This document shows positions 8,727-17,887 of a stretch of 58,727 nt of DNA, in pieces. Source of the stretch: Bacteroidales bacterium. Lineage in GTDB: Bacteria > Bacteroidota > Bacteroidia > Bacteroidales > F082. The stretch's first letter is position 1; each line of letters begins with the position of its first letter. A model generated the notes under the pieces. That model did no database searches and was not told where the DNA came from. It worked only from the letters and a program-made list of their open reading frames with translations. Made by a program: the position numbers and the translations under genes. The DNA is taken from contig JAFTXI010000007.1 of assembly GCA_017461665.1 (NCBI GenBank), forward strand, positions 1-58,727. Reading direction: 5' to 3'.

Positions 8727-9560
8727 TTAAATTTCCTGTATTAATTCCGCTTGATGATAAAACATTCCCATATTTTCCTTGTGTAATTCGACACGTTTCC
8801 GTGCTAAATCACAATACGTTTCGCTAATATCAATACCTATATAGTTCCTTTCATTATCCATCGCAGCAACGCATGAAGTACCACTTCCACACATTGGGTC
8901 TAAAACTATATCTCCTTCATTTGACCATGATAAAATATGGTCTTTTGCCAATTCGTATGGAAATGGTGCGGGATGTTCTTTCGATTCTTGGTCAACCGCT
9001 TTTTTTCCAACAACGTATTCCCAAATATTCCCTTTTATTTTATCGTTTTTCACAGGGTTGGCCAATTTCCCACGAGTTTGTTCTCCCTTGGAATAGTTTT
9101 TATAAGTTGTTCCCTTCAGTTCCAAGCCAGCATGTAAACAAGGTATTTTTATTGGATTATGCGTTGAAACGGGACCTTTGGAAAAGACAAACATATATTC
9201 AAATTCATTGTTGTAACGTTTCCTGTATATTTGAGGAACTGGATTTGTTTTTTTGAAAATCATAGTATCATGAAGATTAAAACCACATTCTACGAATTTT
9301 AATGCCTGCTTAAAACTCGTACAAGTTTCACAACCATCAATTGTCGCATCTGAAACAACCCAAACGACAACACCGCCCTCTTTTGTAATTCTAAATAATT
9401 GTTTTGCAATACTTTCAAATGGAAAACTATATCCTTTATATGTTCTAAGGTTGTCGTATGGCGGAGATGTAATGGTCATATCTATAGAATTGCCAGGGAA
9501 CAATTCCATTACGTTAACACAATTTCCGCTGAGAATTTGATTTATATATTGTTCAATCAT
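8727..9560 (-). CDS. Type II DNA methyltransferase, beta class, partner of the HindIII-like enzyme
   Basis: S-adenosylmethionine-dependent DNA methylase. Catalytic motif IV TSPPY (residues 31-35) precedes the SAM-binding motif DPMCGSGTS (221-229), the order of beta-class N6-adenine/N4-cytosine enzymes. The start at 9560 gives an ATGA overlap with the endonuclease stop; an ATG 20 codons upstream (9620) would lie within that gene and add a non-conserved extension. Length is 277 aa. By context it should methylate the endonuclease target and protect the host. Its specificity is not readable from sequence alone. Confidence 0.9.
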   Translation of the reverse strand: MIEQYINQILSGNCVNVMELFPGNSIDMTITSPPYDNLRTYKGYSFPFESIAKQLFRITKEGGVVVWVVSDATIDGCETCTSFKQALKFVECGFNLHDTMIFKKTNPVPQIYRKRYNNEFEYMFVFSKGPVSTHNPIKIPCLHAGLELKGTTYKNYSKGEQTRGKLANPVKNDKIKGNIWEYVVGKKAVDQESKEHPAPFPYELAKDHILSWSNEGDIVLDPMCGSGTSCVAAMDNERNYIGIDISETYCDLARKRVELHKENMGMFYHQAELIQEI

Positions 9561-10432
9561 CTGTTTATCTGATTTATAAATGTTCTTATAGTGTCTATTT
9601 TCGAGTCCAACTTCATGCAAACTATAAGTTCCTCAATTGCGGTTTCCCTGTCCAATTGCCTGATTCTATTAATTTCATCTTCATAATACAGAATCTCACT
9701 GTTTCCCCGTTCAACAATCATTTCTTTTATTTGTGCGAACAAATGATTGAAAACATTTTCGGAAATATTTATGATATTCAGCAAGTTGCAGTCTTGTTGT
9801 CTTATAAAACTTTTGTTTGATTCTTCAACTGTAACATTTTGCCTGATTATAGCACTTTGATTCCATAAATCAGACAAATTCAAATTTGGTGTTTCCTTAA
9901 CATGTGCTGACAAAAGCACATATAAATATTCCCATGAAAACAATGCAACATTCCCATACAATGCAGACTTGTAGATTTGGCTATTCGCTTTCGGATATTG
10001 ATAATAAGGGCAGGCAAGAACAGAGTAATCGTTATCGCCCCTCCAATGTACCATTGAATCAACTTTGAAGTCTTTTGCGTTTTTTGCTGTACGACTCAAA
10101 CGAAATGCTTTTGCATCTCCAACGAGAGAATATCCGTGATATTTGCTTTGGGCGACAATGTCCGCACAATTTGAGCGTTCACGTAGCACCTGTACTTCAA
10201 AGTCCATTTCTTTAAGTGCCTTGGCAAATAGCATGTCAGAAACTTTTGTGTATAGTTTTTCTTCCGTGGAGTCATGGGCTATATCTTCAGGAATAATACC
10301 AATCTCTGTAATTAAAGCAATCGTATCATTCGTATTTATAGTGAAAAGAATCTGTTGAAGTTCATTGCTCGCCTCAACAAAGTTCTTGTCGATTTTTTCC
10401 TTAATCAATCTTCTCAAATCTCTGTAATTCAT
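9557..10432 (-). CDS. HindIII-family type II restriction endonuclease
   Basis: Strong resemblance over the full length (291 aa) to HindIII, which cuts AAGCTT. The most diagnostic block is GDAKAFRLSRTAKNAKDFKV (105-124), nearly identical to HindIII. The catalytic D91...D106-x-K108 pattern (CADIV, then GDAK) is kept. Later blocks (PYYQYPKANSQIYKSAL, NVALFSWEYLYVLLS) also match. It is the first gene of the operon, and the next gene overlaps its stop. Cleavage at AAGCTT is inferred from homology. AAGCTT is not avoided in this window (for example 64, 2353, 12797, 20662), so an active enzyme would need the methylase to protect the host. Confidence 0.92.
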   Translation of the reverse strand: MNYRDLRRLIKEKIDKNFVEASNELQQILFTINTNDTIALITEIGIIPEDIAHDSTEEKLYTKVSDMLFAKALKEMDFEVQVLRERSNCADIVAQSKYHGYSLVGDAKAFRLSRTAKNAKDFKVDSMVHWRGDNDYSVLACPYYQYPKANSQIYKSALYGNVALFSWEYLYVLLSAHVKETPNLNLSDLWNQSAIIRQNVTVEESNKSFIRQQDCNLLNIINISENVFNHLFAQIKEMIVERGNSEILYYEDEINRIRQLDRETAIEELIVCMKLDSKIDTIRTFINQINR

Positions 10433-10481
10433 ATATCTACAGTTTTATTTGTCCTATAATCAATATAGTTTTTTCAATTTG

Positions 10482-10511
10482 CAAAGATACAAAAAATTAA
10501 CCGTATCTTTG
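10482..10511. promoter_or_regulatory. Back-to-back -7 boxes in a perfect inverted repeat upstream of the restriction operon
   Basis: CAAAGATAC (10482-10490) and GTATCTTTG (10503-10511) are perfect inverted copies 12 bases apart. Read leftward, TATCTTTG is a canonical -7 box 49 bases before the endonuclease ATG. Read rightward, the other copy faces a region with no clear plus-strand gene. The same symmetry could be an operator or a hairpin ending the esterase transcript. Confidence 0.5.
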
Positions 10512-10559
10512 AGATTTTCTTATGCTAAGTTTTTCTAAGTTTTTCGCCCCACTATTTCT

Positions 10560-10694
10560 TCAGAAAACTTTATCAAGTAAGTCGCTTGCTTCGTCTTTCT
10601 TCTTGTCGATGATTTGGGCCTCATCTGTGAAATTCGTGGGGACATGCTCCGTACCAAGTCCGTACCAAGTCCAAGTGAAGCGTCGTTTTTGCAT
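10560..10694 (-). CDS. Possible 44-residue hypothetical protein
   Basis: Short ORF between the esterase stop and the restriction operon. It encodes MQKRRFTWTWYGLGTEHVPT followed by an acidic/lysine-rich tail ending DLLDKVF. It is hydrophilic and could be a real small gene, a fragment or repeat-derived (a tandem GTACCAAGTCC pair lies within it). No promoter of its own is evident; read-through from the esterase would be needed. Confidence 0.3.
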   Translation of the reverse strand: MQKRRFTWTWYGLGTEHVPTNFTDEAQIIDKKKDEASDLLDKVF

Positions 10695-10728
10695 TGGGGA
10701 TATAAATTCCTCTGCGCTCCTTTGTGTC

Positions 10729-12822
10729 TCAGCGAGTGACGGTGCTTATCTCAAAAGTACTCGCTGGCAATCCTTCTTCATTGACTAAGTTCCCTTCGCT
10801 ATAAGGCTGCCAGCCGTAACGGGCTTGGGTAGGATTGTTAACTTCTTTGCTGCTGATAATTATATTGTTACCTTTTACTTCGATATTATCAGCTTGATAG
10901 AAGATGCCATTCTCGTCAGCGACTTCAAACGTGCGTAGTTCCTCTCCGTCGCTGCTCTTCATACCTTCCGAGTTGTCGAAATAAAGTATGATTTTGTTGC
11001 TATCTTGAACTGCTTTTTCGATACTTGGTCCGTGCGAAACTACATTCTCAAAATGATACGTGTCTTTGAGCGCGAGACGTGCAAGTCGCTCTCCTATAAT
11101 GTCTTTCTGTTTCGGATGTACATCCCAGCGATCGCCTTTGTCGCTCGATACTGCGAAATCGCAATGTTTTATCTCTTTTGCTAAAAGTCGTTGTGAGTCA
11201 CGGAAATGAGTCCATGTCGGACGTTCTATGCTCGAGAGCTGCACGAAATAGAAAGGCATCTCGTCGTCGTTCCATGTCCTGCGCCAACTCTCAATTAAAG
11301 TTGGAAATATAATCTCATGTAATTCAATGTTATGTGCATTCGACTCGCCTTGATACCAGATAGCTCCTTTTATTGGATAAGAAGCAATTGGTGTGATGCC
11401 GGTCTCGTAGAGGTATGTCGGTTCGTATGGATGTCGTTGTAAGTCGTTGTGGCTCTTATTACAATTTAAAGAAGCACGTCCGCGACACCAATCTTGTATC
11501 ATCTCATTACTACGCCAATCATATAATATGTCAACGAGTTGCGGATGCCATTCCAAAGTCTTCCTGTCGATGAACGACTCAGCAGGTGCTCCGCCAATGG
11601 CATTACAAATCAAGCCGATAGGGACTTGTAAAGAATCGGCGAGCATGACACCGAAATGATATGCCACTGCGGAAAAGTCGGATACGTTGTTTTCATTTTG
11701 CAGCTGCCAGCTGGTAGGAAGATAATAATCGTGATTGTTGAGTTTGACCAAATCGATGGAATCCCATTCGATGTCGTTGGTTATCACGCGTGGTTTCATA
11801 TCATATAGACGAATGTCTCTGCCCTCTATATTGTTGAGACTTAAGTCTTTGTGAGATGTCTCCTTGACCATAAACGCCATATTCGATTGTCCGGAACAAA
11901 GCCAGACTTCTCCAACGACGATATTATTGAAACTTAATGTCTTGTCTTTGGTTTTGATAGTTAACTTATGTTTCTTGCCATCGGCTTTTAAGGTGTCTAA
12001 TGCGACTTCCCATTTCCCGTTGTCGGCGGCTTGTGTCTTGAATCTTTTATTGTCGAAACGTATTATGACTTCATCTCCTGCGTTTGCTAAACCTTTAACA
12101 GTAAATACCTTATCGCGTTGAATCACCATGTTGTCGCTATATATTTTCGGTACCGACAATCCGCCGAAGTCGCCTGTGATGGCGGAATATACGCGTCTTG
12201 CAATCAAAGTCGCGCCTTCAGGATTTGGATGCAAGGCGTCGGGCATCAAGTCGGGACGATGATATAATAACTCTTGTAAATCAATGATTCTTACCTCAGC
12301 TATGTTCTCTGCAATATTCTCTATCGTCGCCTGAATCTCCCAATACCAGTCGCGTGTTCCTTTTAAAAATCGATGGTGCCAATGGAATATTGGCGTCATT
12401 CGGCAGATATAGATCTCGACATCAGGATTTACTTTTTCAATGTCTTCGATGAGCGAGACATAGTCGGCAATAAATTCTCTTTTATAATATTTCCAGTTGC
12501 GAGGGTCGGTGTCGTTCAATCCTAAATGAATTATCGCGATGTCGGGGCAAAAATCTAATGCTTCTTTGTATTCAACCTGTTCGTTATAAGGACGATGACC
12601 TTTTTGTAATAATGTAGCTCCCGATTTTCCAAAGTTACCTACTTCATAATCATCGCCTAACATCGTGGCAAGCTGAGAAGGATATGAAGTTACTTCTGGA
12701 TTTTCGTGGCTGTAACCGTAAGTGACACTGTTGCCGATACAAGCGACTTTTATTTTTTCTTGGGAAGAAGTTACTGACGATAATAAAAATATCATCAAGC
12801 TTAGAAGGAAATATCTTTTCAT
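10729..12822 (-). CDS. Two-domain secreted esterase: GDSL/SGNH hydrolase plus sialate O-acetylesterase
   Basis: Likely removes O-acetyl groups from sialic acids or other glycans in the periplasm. The N-terminal SGNH domain has GNSVTYG (block I serine), GLNDTD (block III) and DALHPN (Asp/His). The C-terminal domain has a second serine site, CSGQSNMAF, with GGAPAESFID, GAIWYQGESNA and a late histidine in DRWDVHPKQ, as in sialate O-acetylesterases (SASA family). The start at 12822 (MKRYFLLSLMIFLLS, cleaved after SVTSSQ) is preferred to 12837, because 12837 falls inside the TATATTTG box at 12835-12842. The 697-aa tandem layout is known in Bacteroidota. The precise substrate is not certain. Confidence 0.88.
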   Translation of the reverse strand: MKRYFLLSLMIFLLSSVTSSQEKIKVACIGNSVTYGYSHENPEVTSYPSQLATMLGDDYEVGNFGKSGATLLQKGHRPYNEQVEYKEALDFCPDIAIIHLGLNDTDPRNWKYYKREFIADYVSLIEDIEKVNPDVEIYICRMTPIFHWHHRFLKGTRDWYWEIQATIENIAENIAEVRIIDLQELLYHRPDLMPDALHPNPEGATLIARRVYSAITGDFGGLSVPKIYSDNMVIQRDKVFTVKGLANAGDEVIIRFDNKRFKTQAADNGKWEVALDTLKADGKKHKLTIKTKDKTLSFNNIVVGEVWLCSGQSNMAFMVKETSHKDLSLNNIEGRDIRLYDMKPRVITNDIEWDSIDLVKLNNHDYYLPTSWQLQNENNVSDFSAVAYHFGVMLADSLQVPIGLICNAIGGAPAESFIDRKTLEWHPQLVDILYDWRSNEMIQDWCRGRASLNCNKSHNDLQRHPYEPTYLYETGITPIASYPIKGAIWYQGESNAHNIELHEIIFPTLIESWRRTWNDDEMPFYFVQLSSIERPTWTHFRDSQRLLAKEIKHCDFAVSSDKGDRWDVHPKQKDIIGERLARLALKDTYHFENVVSHGPSIEKAVQDSNKIILYFDNSEGMKSSDGEELRTFEVADENGIFYQADNIEVKGNNIIISSKEVNNPTQARYGWQPYSEGNLVNEEGLPASTFEISTVTR

Positions 12823-12834
12823 AAAATTTTTTAA

Positions 12835-12842
12835 CAAATATA
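12835..12842 (-). promoter_or_regulatory. -7 box of the esterase gene
   Basis: On the minus strand this reads TATATTTG (TAnnTTTG). It ends 12 bases before the ATG at 12822, implying a leader of only a few bases. Confidence 0.5.
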
Positions 12843-12988
12843 ACTTCTTTTAATTCTACATTTTAACAAATTATAAAAACATTGTCATATAGACTGGTAT
12901 GTAATCTACGCTAAAAATGTCATTATCCATCAAATTTTACACTCGTGCAAAACCACTCTCACCTGAGTTTTTAGTAAAGGTGTGAAAA

Positions 12989-13888
12989 TTACCATCCTTG
13001 TTTTCTTAGCATCACAGCATTGGAATTGTTAAGAATATTGATAAACTCTGTTAAGGATTTCTTTTGATAAGTATTTTTCAGAATATGGATACAGACTTCC
13101 ATCTTGTTATTTAAACAGTTGATAGGTATGGCTTTAACACCATCAATGTTATGAATACTCGACTCGGAAAGAATAGTAACCATCTCACTATGTCTAATAA
13201 TTTTTAACAAGATGTTGGCATCGTTCAATTCTATCCTCACTCTGAATTTAAGTTTATGTTGTGATTGTAATTCCTCAAAAGTGTTGCGTGATTGGAATCC
13301 ATGTGAGGGGAGAGCCAAGTCGTAGCGTTCCAAGTCGCTGAGTTCCATACTTTTCTTACTTGCCAAAGGATGATTCGAGTTGACGATTGCCGACAGATGG
13401 TTGTCGAAGATGACCTGTGATTCTACGTCGTTGCTGATAATGGAAGGCTTGAACGACAACACGAAATCGACTTTTCTGTTGTGCAGCATCTCCATCAGTT
13501 CCTCGACAGATTTCTGATAGACATTAAGCTTGACTTTTGGAAAACGCTCCATGAAAGTGAAGATACTTTCCATCACTATCGGACTGAAGGAATAAGTCAC
13601 GCCGATGTTAAGAGTACCCGTCATAAAATGCTGTAAGTCCATGATTCTCTGATGACAGCTATCGACGGCATGAATGGCTTCTATGGCAGATGGCAGCAGC
13701 TCCATTCCGGCTTCGGTGAGTGAGACATAGTGATTGTTCCTCTCGAAAAGCTGCACGTTCATCTCGTTCTCTAACTGTTTGATTTGTTGAGACAAAGTGC
13801 TTTGGGTTACGTAATTTCTCTTCGCTGCTTCAGAAAAGTTTAAAGTCTCAGCCGTAGTTACAAAATATCTTAACTGTCTTATTTCCAT
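12989..13888 (-). CDS. LysR-family transcriptional regulator
   Basis: The N-terminal winged helix-turn-helix is typical: MEIRQLRYFVTTAETLNFSE, then QSTLSQQIKQLENEM and LFERNNHYVSLTEAG. The C-terminal effector-binding domain (about 90-295) starts with GTLNIGVTYSF. The 299-aa length is standard. It lies 44 bases downstream of the AspT-type transporter on the same strand, so it may control that transporter or be co-transcribed with it. No conserved redox cysteine pair is obvious. Effector unknown. Confidence 0.9.
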   Translation of the reverse strand: MEIRQLRYFVTTAETLNFSEAAKRNYVTQSTLSQQIKQLENEMNVQLFERNNHYVSLTEAGMELLPSAIEAIHAVDSCHQRIMDLQHFMTGTLNIGVTYSFSPIVMESIFTFMERFPKVKLNVYQKSVEELMEMLHNRKVDFVLSFKPSIISNDVESQVIFDNHLSAIVNSNHPLASKKSMELSDLERYDLALPSHGFQSRNTFEELQSQHKLKFRVRIELNDANILLKIIRHSEMVTILSESSIHNIDGVKAIPINCLNNKMEVCIHILKNTYQKKSLTEFINILNNSNAVMLRKQGW

Positions 13889-13932
13889 TATCTTATATTT
13901 TATTTTCTTCGATTATGATTTATAAGTTAAAA

Positions 13933-15585
13933 TCACATCAAAAGTAATAAAATTAATTGTCCGCTGAGAATTCGTAAGAACATTGTGAGTGGATATACTG
14001 TGGAATAAGACACGGCTGGTGTGTCGTTGTTTGCTGTCTGACTTGCGAAAGCCAATGCTGCTGGGTTTGTTGTTCCGCCAGCGATGACGCCTATAATAGA
14101 GAAATAATTGATTTTAAATACGTAACGTGCGATGATTCCGATGATGATGATAGGAATCATCGTGATTAAAATTCCGTAGGCAACGTAGAGCAATCCGCCG
14201 TTCAATATTGTTTCCAAGAAGTTGCCGCCGCTGCTCAGTCCGACGCTTGCCAAGAAGAGAGAGATTCCCATCTCACGCAGCATCAGGTTGGCGCTCATTG
14301 TTGTATATGTCACCAATCTGAATTTGTGACCGAAGCGTCCGAGTATGATAGAGACGATGAGAGGTCCACCTGCCAATCCTAATTTCACTGGAGTCGGCAT
14401 TCCCGGGAAGTGGATAGGGATACTACCTACCAAGATTCCAAGGCATATTCCGAAAAATATGGTGGCGATATGAGGATAATCCAATCTCTTCAACTCGTTA
14501 CCCAAGACGTGTGCGAAACGTTTCACCTCGTCTTTCTTACCTACAGCCATCACCTTGTCGCCAATCTGTAACTCCAAGTTAGGATCAGCATAAAGATCGA
14601 CGCCCGAACGGTTGACGCGTGTTATGGTTACATTGAATGTTGAGAAATGTAAGTCCTTGAGTTTCCTTCCGTTGATTTCTGAGTTGGTGACTAAGATACG
14701 ACGCGACACCATAGGCGAATCATCGTTGTACCAGTTGAAGTTGATGCTCTCGCCGATAAATTGAGCAATGCCTTGACTGTCTTCTTCCTTACAAACAACC
14801 AAAATCACGTCATTTATTTCCAAGACGGTGTTGGCGTAAGGTTTGTCGATGTCGCCATGACTTGAGATACGAGAACAGATGAAACTATATGGAGTCATCT
14901 TGCGTATCTCTTTGAGAGTCTTTCCATTCAATTCGTTGTTACTGATTCTGATGTTCATTACAGAAGGCGCGTCTCTGTGGTCTTCGTGTTCTTTCAATTC
15001 GGTCTCTTCCTTGTCAAGTTTTATCTTACAGACGTATCTGATGATGACCATGCTTAAGATGCAGCCGACGACACCCATAGGATAGGCACATGCGTAACCC
15101 GATGTCAATGAACTACCTGAGTAGTTGAGTTGACCGAGAGCCTCGTTGGCGGCGCCGAGACCCGGAGTGTTGGTGACGGCACCATATAAGATGCCGACAA
15201 TCATAGGGAGTTCTGTTTCGCCGTCTAAGTAGTATATTGTCAATGCCGTGGCTATGTTGAGTAACACTATGCCGACGGCTAAGAGATTCAGTATCAATCC
15301 ACCTTGCTTGAAAGAGGAGAAGAAAGAAGGTCCTACCTGCAAGCCGATGCAGAACACAAAGAGTATCAAGCCGAACTCGCGGATGAAATGTAAGGTGTTA
15401 GGTTCAATCTGAAGCCCGAGATGTCCGGCAAAGATACCGACAAACAAGACCCAAGTGACTCCTAAGGAGATGCCACATACCTTGATTTTTCCTAACACGA
15501 TACCCAATGAGATGATTAGAGCATACAAAAGAATTGTGTGCGCCGTGCTCAAATAATCGGAGCTTATTGATTCTATCCAACTCAT
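13933..15585 (-). CDS. AspT/YidE/YbjL-type transporter with two RCK_C domains
   Basis: Integral membrane protein (550 aa) with two membrane halves (about 15-180 and 375-550) around two TrkA-C (RCK_C) cytoplasmic domains (about 205-285 and 290-370). The half motifs [16 protein letters not shown] and [13 protein letters not shown] are the duplicated signature of the aspartate:alanine-exchanger/YidE group. Members such as AspT exchange amino acids, but most are uncharacterised, so the substrate is open. A minus-strand box TAACTTTG (15675-15682) lies about 90 bases upstream of the start. Confidence 0.87.
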   Translation of the reverse strand: MSWIESISSDYLSTAHTILLYALIISLGIVLGKIKVCGISLGVTWVLFVGIFAGHLGLQIEPNTLHFIREFGLILFVFCIGLQVGPSFFSSFKQGGLILNLLAVGIVLLNIATALTIYYLDGETELPMIVGILYGAVTNTPGLGAANEALGQLNYSGSSLTSGYACAYPMGVVGCILSMVIIRYVCKIKLDKEETELKEHEDHRDAPSVMNIRISNNELNGKTLKEIRKMTPYSFICSRISSHGDIDKPYANTVLEINDVILVVCKEEDSQGIAQFIGESINFNWYNDDSPMVSRRILVTNSEINGRKLKDLHFSTFNVTITRVNRSGVDLYADPNLELQIGDKVMAVGKKDEVKRFAHVLGNELKRLDYPHIATIFFGICLGILVGSIPIHFPGMPTPVKLGLAGGPLIVSIILGRFGHKFRLVTYTTMSANLMLREMGISLFLASVGLSSGGNFLETILNGGLLYVAYGILITMIPIIIIGIIARYVFKINYFSIIGVIAGGTTNPAALAFASQTANNDTPAVSYSTVYPLTMFLRILSGQLILLLLM

Positions 15586-15674
15586 GACAAATTTAATTTT
15601 TTTATATTGTTTTTTAGACTCTGTACTTATATCTAATTGATTCTTATGAAGAGAATTTTCTTGAAAAGAAGTTG

Positions 15675-15682
15675 CAAAGTTA
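15675..15682 (-). promoter_or_regulatory. -7 box of the AspT-type transporter
   Basis: The minus strand reads TAACTTTG followed by CA, a good TAnnTTTG match, leaving a leader of about 80 bases. Confidence 0.45.
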
Positions 15683-15762
15683 CGTTAAAAAAACTACTGC
15701 GGCACTTTGTGTTATGGATTATTTCGATAGCAATGATAGATAAAATGAATAGTTAATAATAG

Positions 15763-17883
15763 TTAATTTTCTAATGTCATAAAACTTACTGCGCAGCCTC
15801 CGCCTGCAGCCATATTAATATATAAGGTGTCGTTGTGCGAGATAATTTTCTTCTCTATTTTATATGAAGTAGGATTTGTCTTCCAATGGGCGTTGTCGCC
15901 ATCAGAGTATATTATAGCGATGAAGTCTTGATTTTCGGGAAGGAACGTTAAAGGAACAACGACTTCACGCGCCGAGCCGTTAGTTGTCGCCCCTAAGAAA
16001 TAGTCGCTGCCGGCTCGGCGCACAACAACGATATATTCTCCAGGCTCGCCTTGCAGCGCCTCCGACCAATCGCAGTCGGGATTAAAGTCGCGGAAAAACT
16101 GAAACGCTGGATGTCCCTCGTAATGTTCAATCATATCCGACGCCATCTGTAAAGGTGAGTATAATACCACCCAGTTGGCAAGTTGTTTCGCCAATGTCGT
16201 GTTGACGCGGCTGTTACCTCTGTCGTTGTCGTTCCATTTCTTGCGTTGCGGTGAGTTGCGAGTGTTTTCAAACAAGATGTCGAATGTACCTGGAGTGTAA
16301 TCCATCGGACCGGCGAGCAGTCGTGTGAAAGGCAGAATGACGTGATGTTCAGGAGGATTGCCTTCGCTCCAGGCGTTCCATTCCATGCCACGCGCTCCTT
16401 CACGCGTCATCATGTTGGGATAGGTGCGACGAATGCCAGTCGGTTTGATAGGCTCATGAACGTCGAGAGTTATATTGTATTTCGCAGCAGTCTCAACGAC
16501 CTTGCGATAATGTCGCACGTTATATTGTCCATGGTGATTATGACCATCAGGTAAGCCGCCGGCATAACCTGTCTTCACACAGTGAATGCCTTTCTCGGCG
16601 GTCCATCTATAGGCTTCATCTAACTGATTCTCATAGTTTATGATGTTACCTCCAGTCTCGTGATGTCCGATAATCTCGACGTTTCTTTCTTTTGCATAAC
16701 GCATAATTTCGTCGATGTCGAAGTCGGCGTATGGCTTGGTGAAGTCGAAGTTCTGCCGTCCGCCCCAGCTGTCCCATCCTTCGTTCCAGCCTTCAAACAA
16801 GACAGCGTCGATATTATTGTTGGCAGCGAAGTCGATGTATTTCTTAGCGTTAGCAGTCGTCGCTCCATGACGGTCGTCGATTACCCAACTCTCAACGCCG
16901 AGATGCATGCTCCACCAAACTCCTACATACTTCATTGGACGAATCCACGACAAATCGCCTTCTAACACACAAGGCTCGTTGAGATTCAGTATCAATGACG
17001 AGTTGATGAGACCGACGGCTTTGTCGGAAATCTGTATCGTACGCCAAGGGGTTTTGAAACTGAGAGTTGAATAATTGTAGGGACATGTCGCATACGACCT
17101 TTGAGAGCCTGAAGTAAAAATGGCTTTAGCCTTTCTATCTGGATAAGGAGCTAATTGAACCTTGAACTCTGAACTTTGGCTTTCGTACTTTTCGACAAAG
17201 TCTGTTGTCTGTTGTTTGTTGTCTGTTGTCCGACAAATTCGCAACGTCATTTCTGGAAAATCAGTTAAAGCGGCTTCATGAATGCTCGCGTAGATACCGC
17301 TTTCCGTCTTGAAAGTAAAAGGCGTGTTTGCGTCATTTATTTCGTTCAAAGGAAGTGTACGATACAAAAATTCGTAACTCTCAAAACTTGCCGGTATCGA
17401 CCAGGAAGTTCCGTTTTCTTTAATGTTAAAAGATGTTAATTCGTCGGTGATTATAATACTGTCGATGTCGGTGACTTTATATTCGTAGCGGAAACCGATA
17501 CCGTCGTTGAAAAGTCGGAAACACATCACGAGGAAGATGCTGTCTTCATTAGCAAGATGAACCGCCATCTCGTTGTAGTTGTTACGAATAGTTTTGTTCT
17601 CGCCCCAAATCTGCGTCCATGTCTCGTCTTTTGAAGAAAATTCGGTCTTTATAATAGAGAAAGAATTTTTCAGGTTAAGTCCGTTTTTCGCTTCAAATCC
17701 TAATAACGAAGGAGCTATGAAAGAACTGTCATTGACTTTAACGTCATAATACATAAAACCATCATCGTCGATTTTAAAAGAAAGACGTATTTTTCCATCT
17801 GGTGAAGCGACTTCGTTCTTTGGAGCAGAGCAGCTGAAGAAAAAAATAATTGATATTAATATAAAGGTATAAAGTTTCTTCAT
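15763..17883 (-). CDS. GH97 family glycoside hydrolase lipoprotein, SusB-like alpha-glucosidase
   Basis: Starch or oligosaccharide alpha-glucosidase of family GH97. The N-terminus is a lipoprotein signal (lipobox FFSCSAP). The GH97 beta-sandwich (about 25-290) is followed by the TIM barrel with LFEGWNEGWDSWGGRQ, GHHETGGNIINYE and VKTGYAGGLP. The glutamates in DVHEPIKPTG and ARGMEWNAW align with the catalytic pair of inverting SusB-type enzymes, with HVILPFTRLLAGPMDYTPG nearby. Around residues 218-245 sits TTDNKQQTTDFVEKYESQSS, which looks like an in-frame repeat insertion. It starts four bases after the ATPase gene stop. Linkage specificity is inferred. Confidence 0.9.
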   Translation of the reverse strand: MKKLYTFILISIIFFFSCSAPKNEVASPDGKIRLSFKIDDDGFMYYDVKVNDSSFIAPSLLGFEAKNGLNLKNSFSIIKTEFSSKDETWTQIWGENKTIRNNYNEMAVHLANEDSIFLVMCFRLFNDGIGFRYEYKVTDIDSIIITDELTSFNIKENGTSWSIPASFESYEFLYRTLPLNEINDANTPFTFKTESGIYASIHEAALTDFPEMTLRICRTTDNKQQTTDFVEKYESQSSEFKVQLAPYPDRKAKAIFTSGSQRSYATCPYNYSTLSFKTPWRTIQISDKAVGLINSSLILNLNEPCVLEGDLSWIRPMKYVGVWWSMHLGVESWVIDDRHGATTANAKKYIDFAANNNIDAVLFEGWNEGWDSWGGRQNFDFTKPYADFDIDEIMRYAKERNVEIIGHHETGGNIINYENQLDEAYRWTAEKGIHCVKTGYAGGLPDGHNHHGQYNVRHYRKVVETAAKYNITLDVHEPIKPTGIRRTYPNMMTREGARGMEWNAWSEGNPPEHHVILPFTRLLAGPMDYTPGTFDILFENTRNSPQRKKWNDNDRGNSRVNTTLAKQLANWVVLYSPLQMASDMIEHYEGHPAFQFFRDFNPDCDWSEALQGEPGEYIVVVRRAGSDYFLGATTNGSAREVVVPLTFLPENQDFIAIIYSDGDNAHWKTNPTSYKIEKKIISHNDTLYINMAAGGGCAVSFMTLEN

Positions 17884-17887
17884 GATC

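Noticed and set aside
10522-10788. 88-codon plus-strand ORF opposite the esterase 3' end
   Set aside because: Overlaps a real minus-strand gene and shows no recognisable features.
12961-12988. Terminator after the LysR gene
   Set aside because: CACCT/AGGTG is a short imperfect stem without a U-run.
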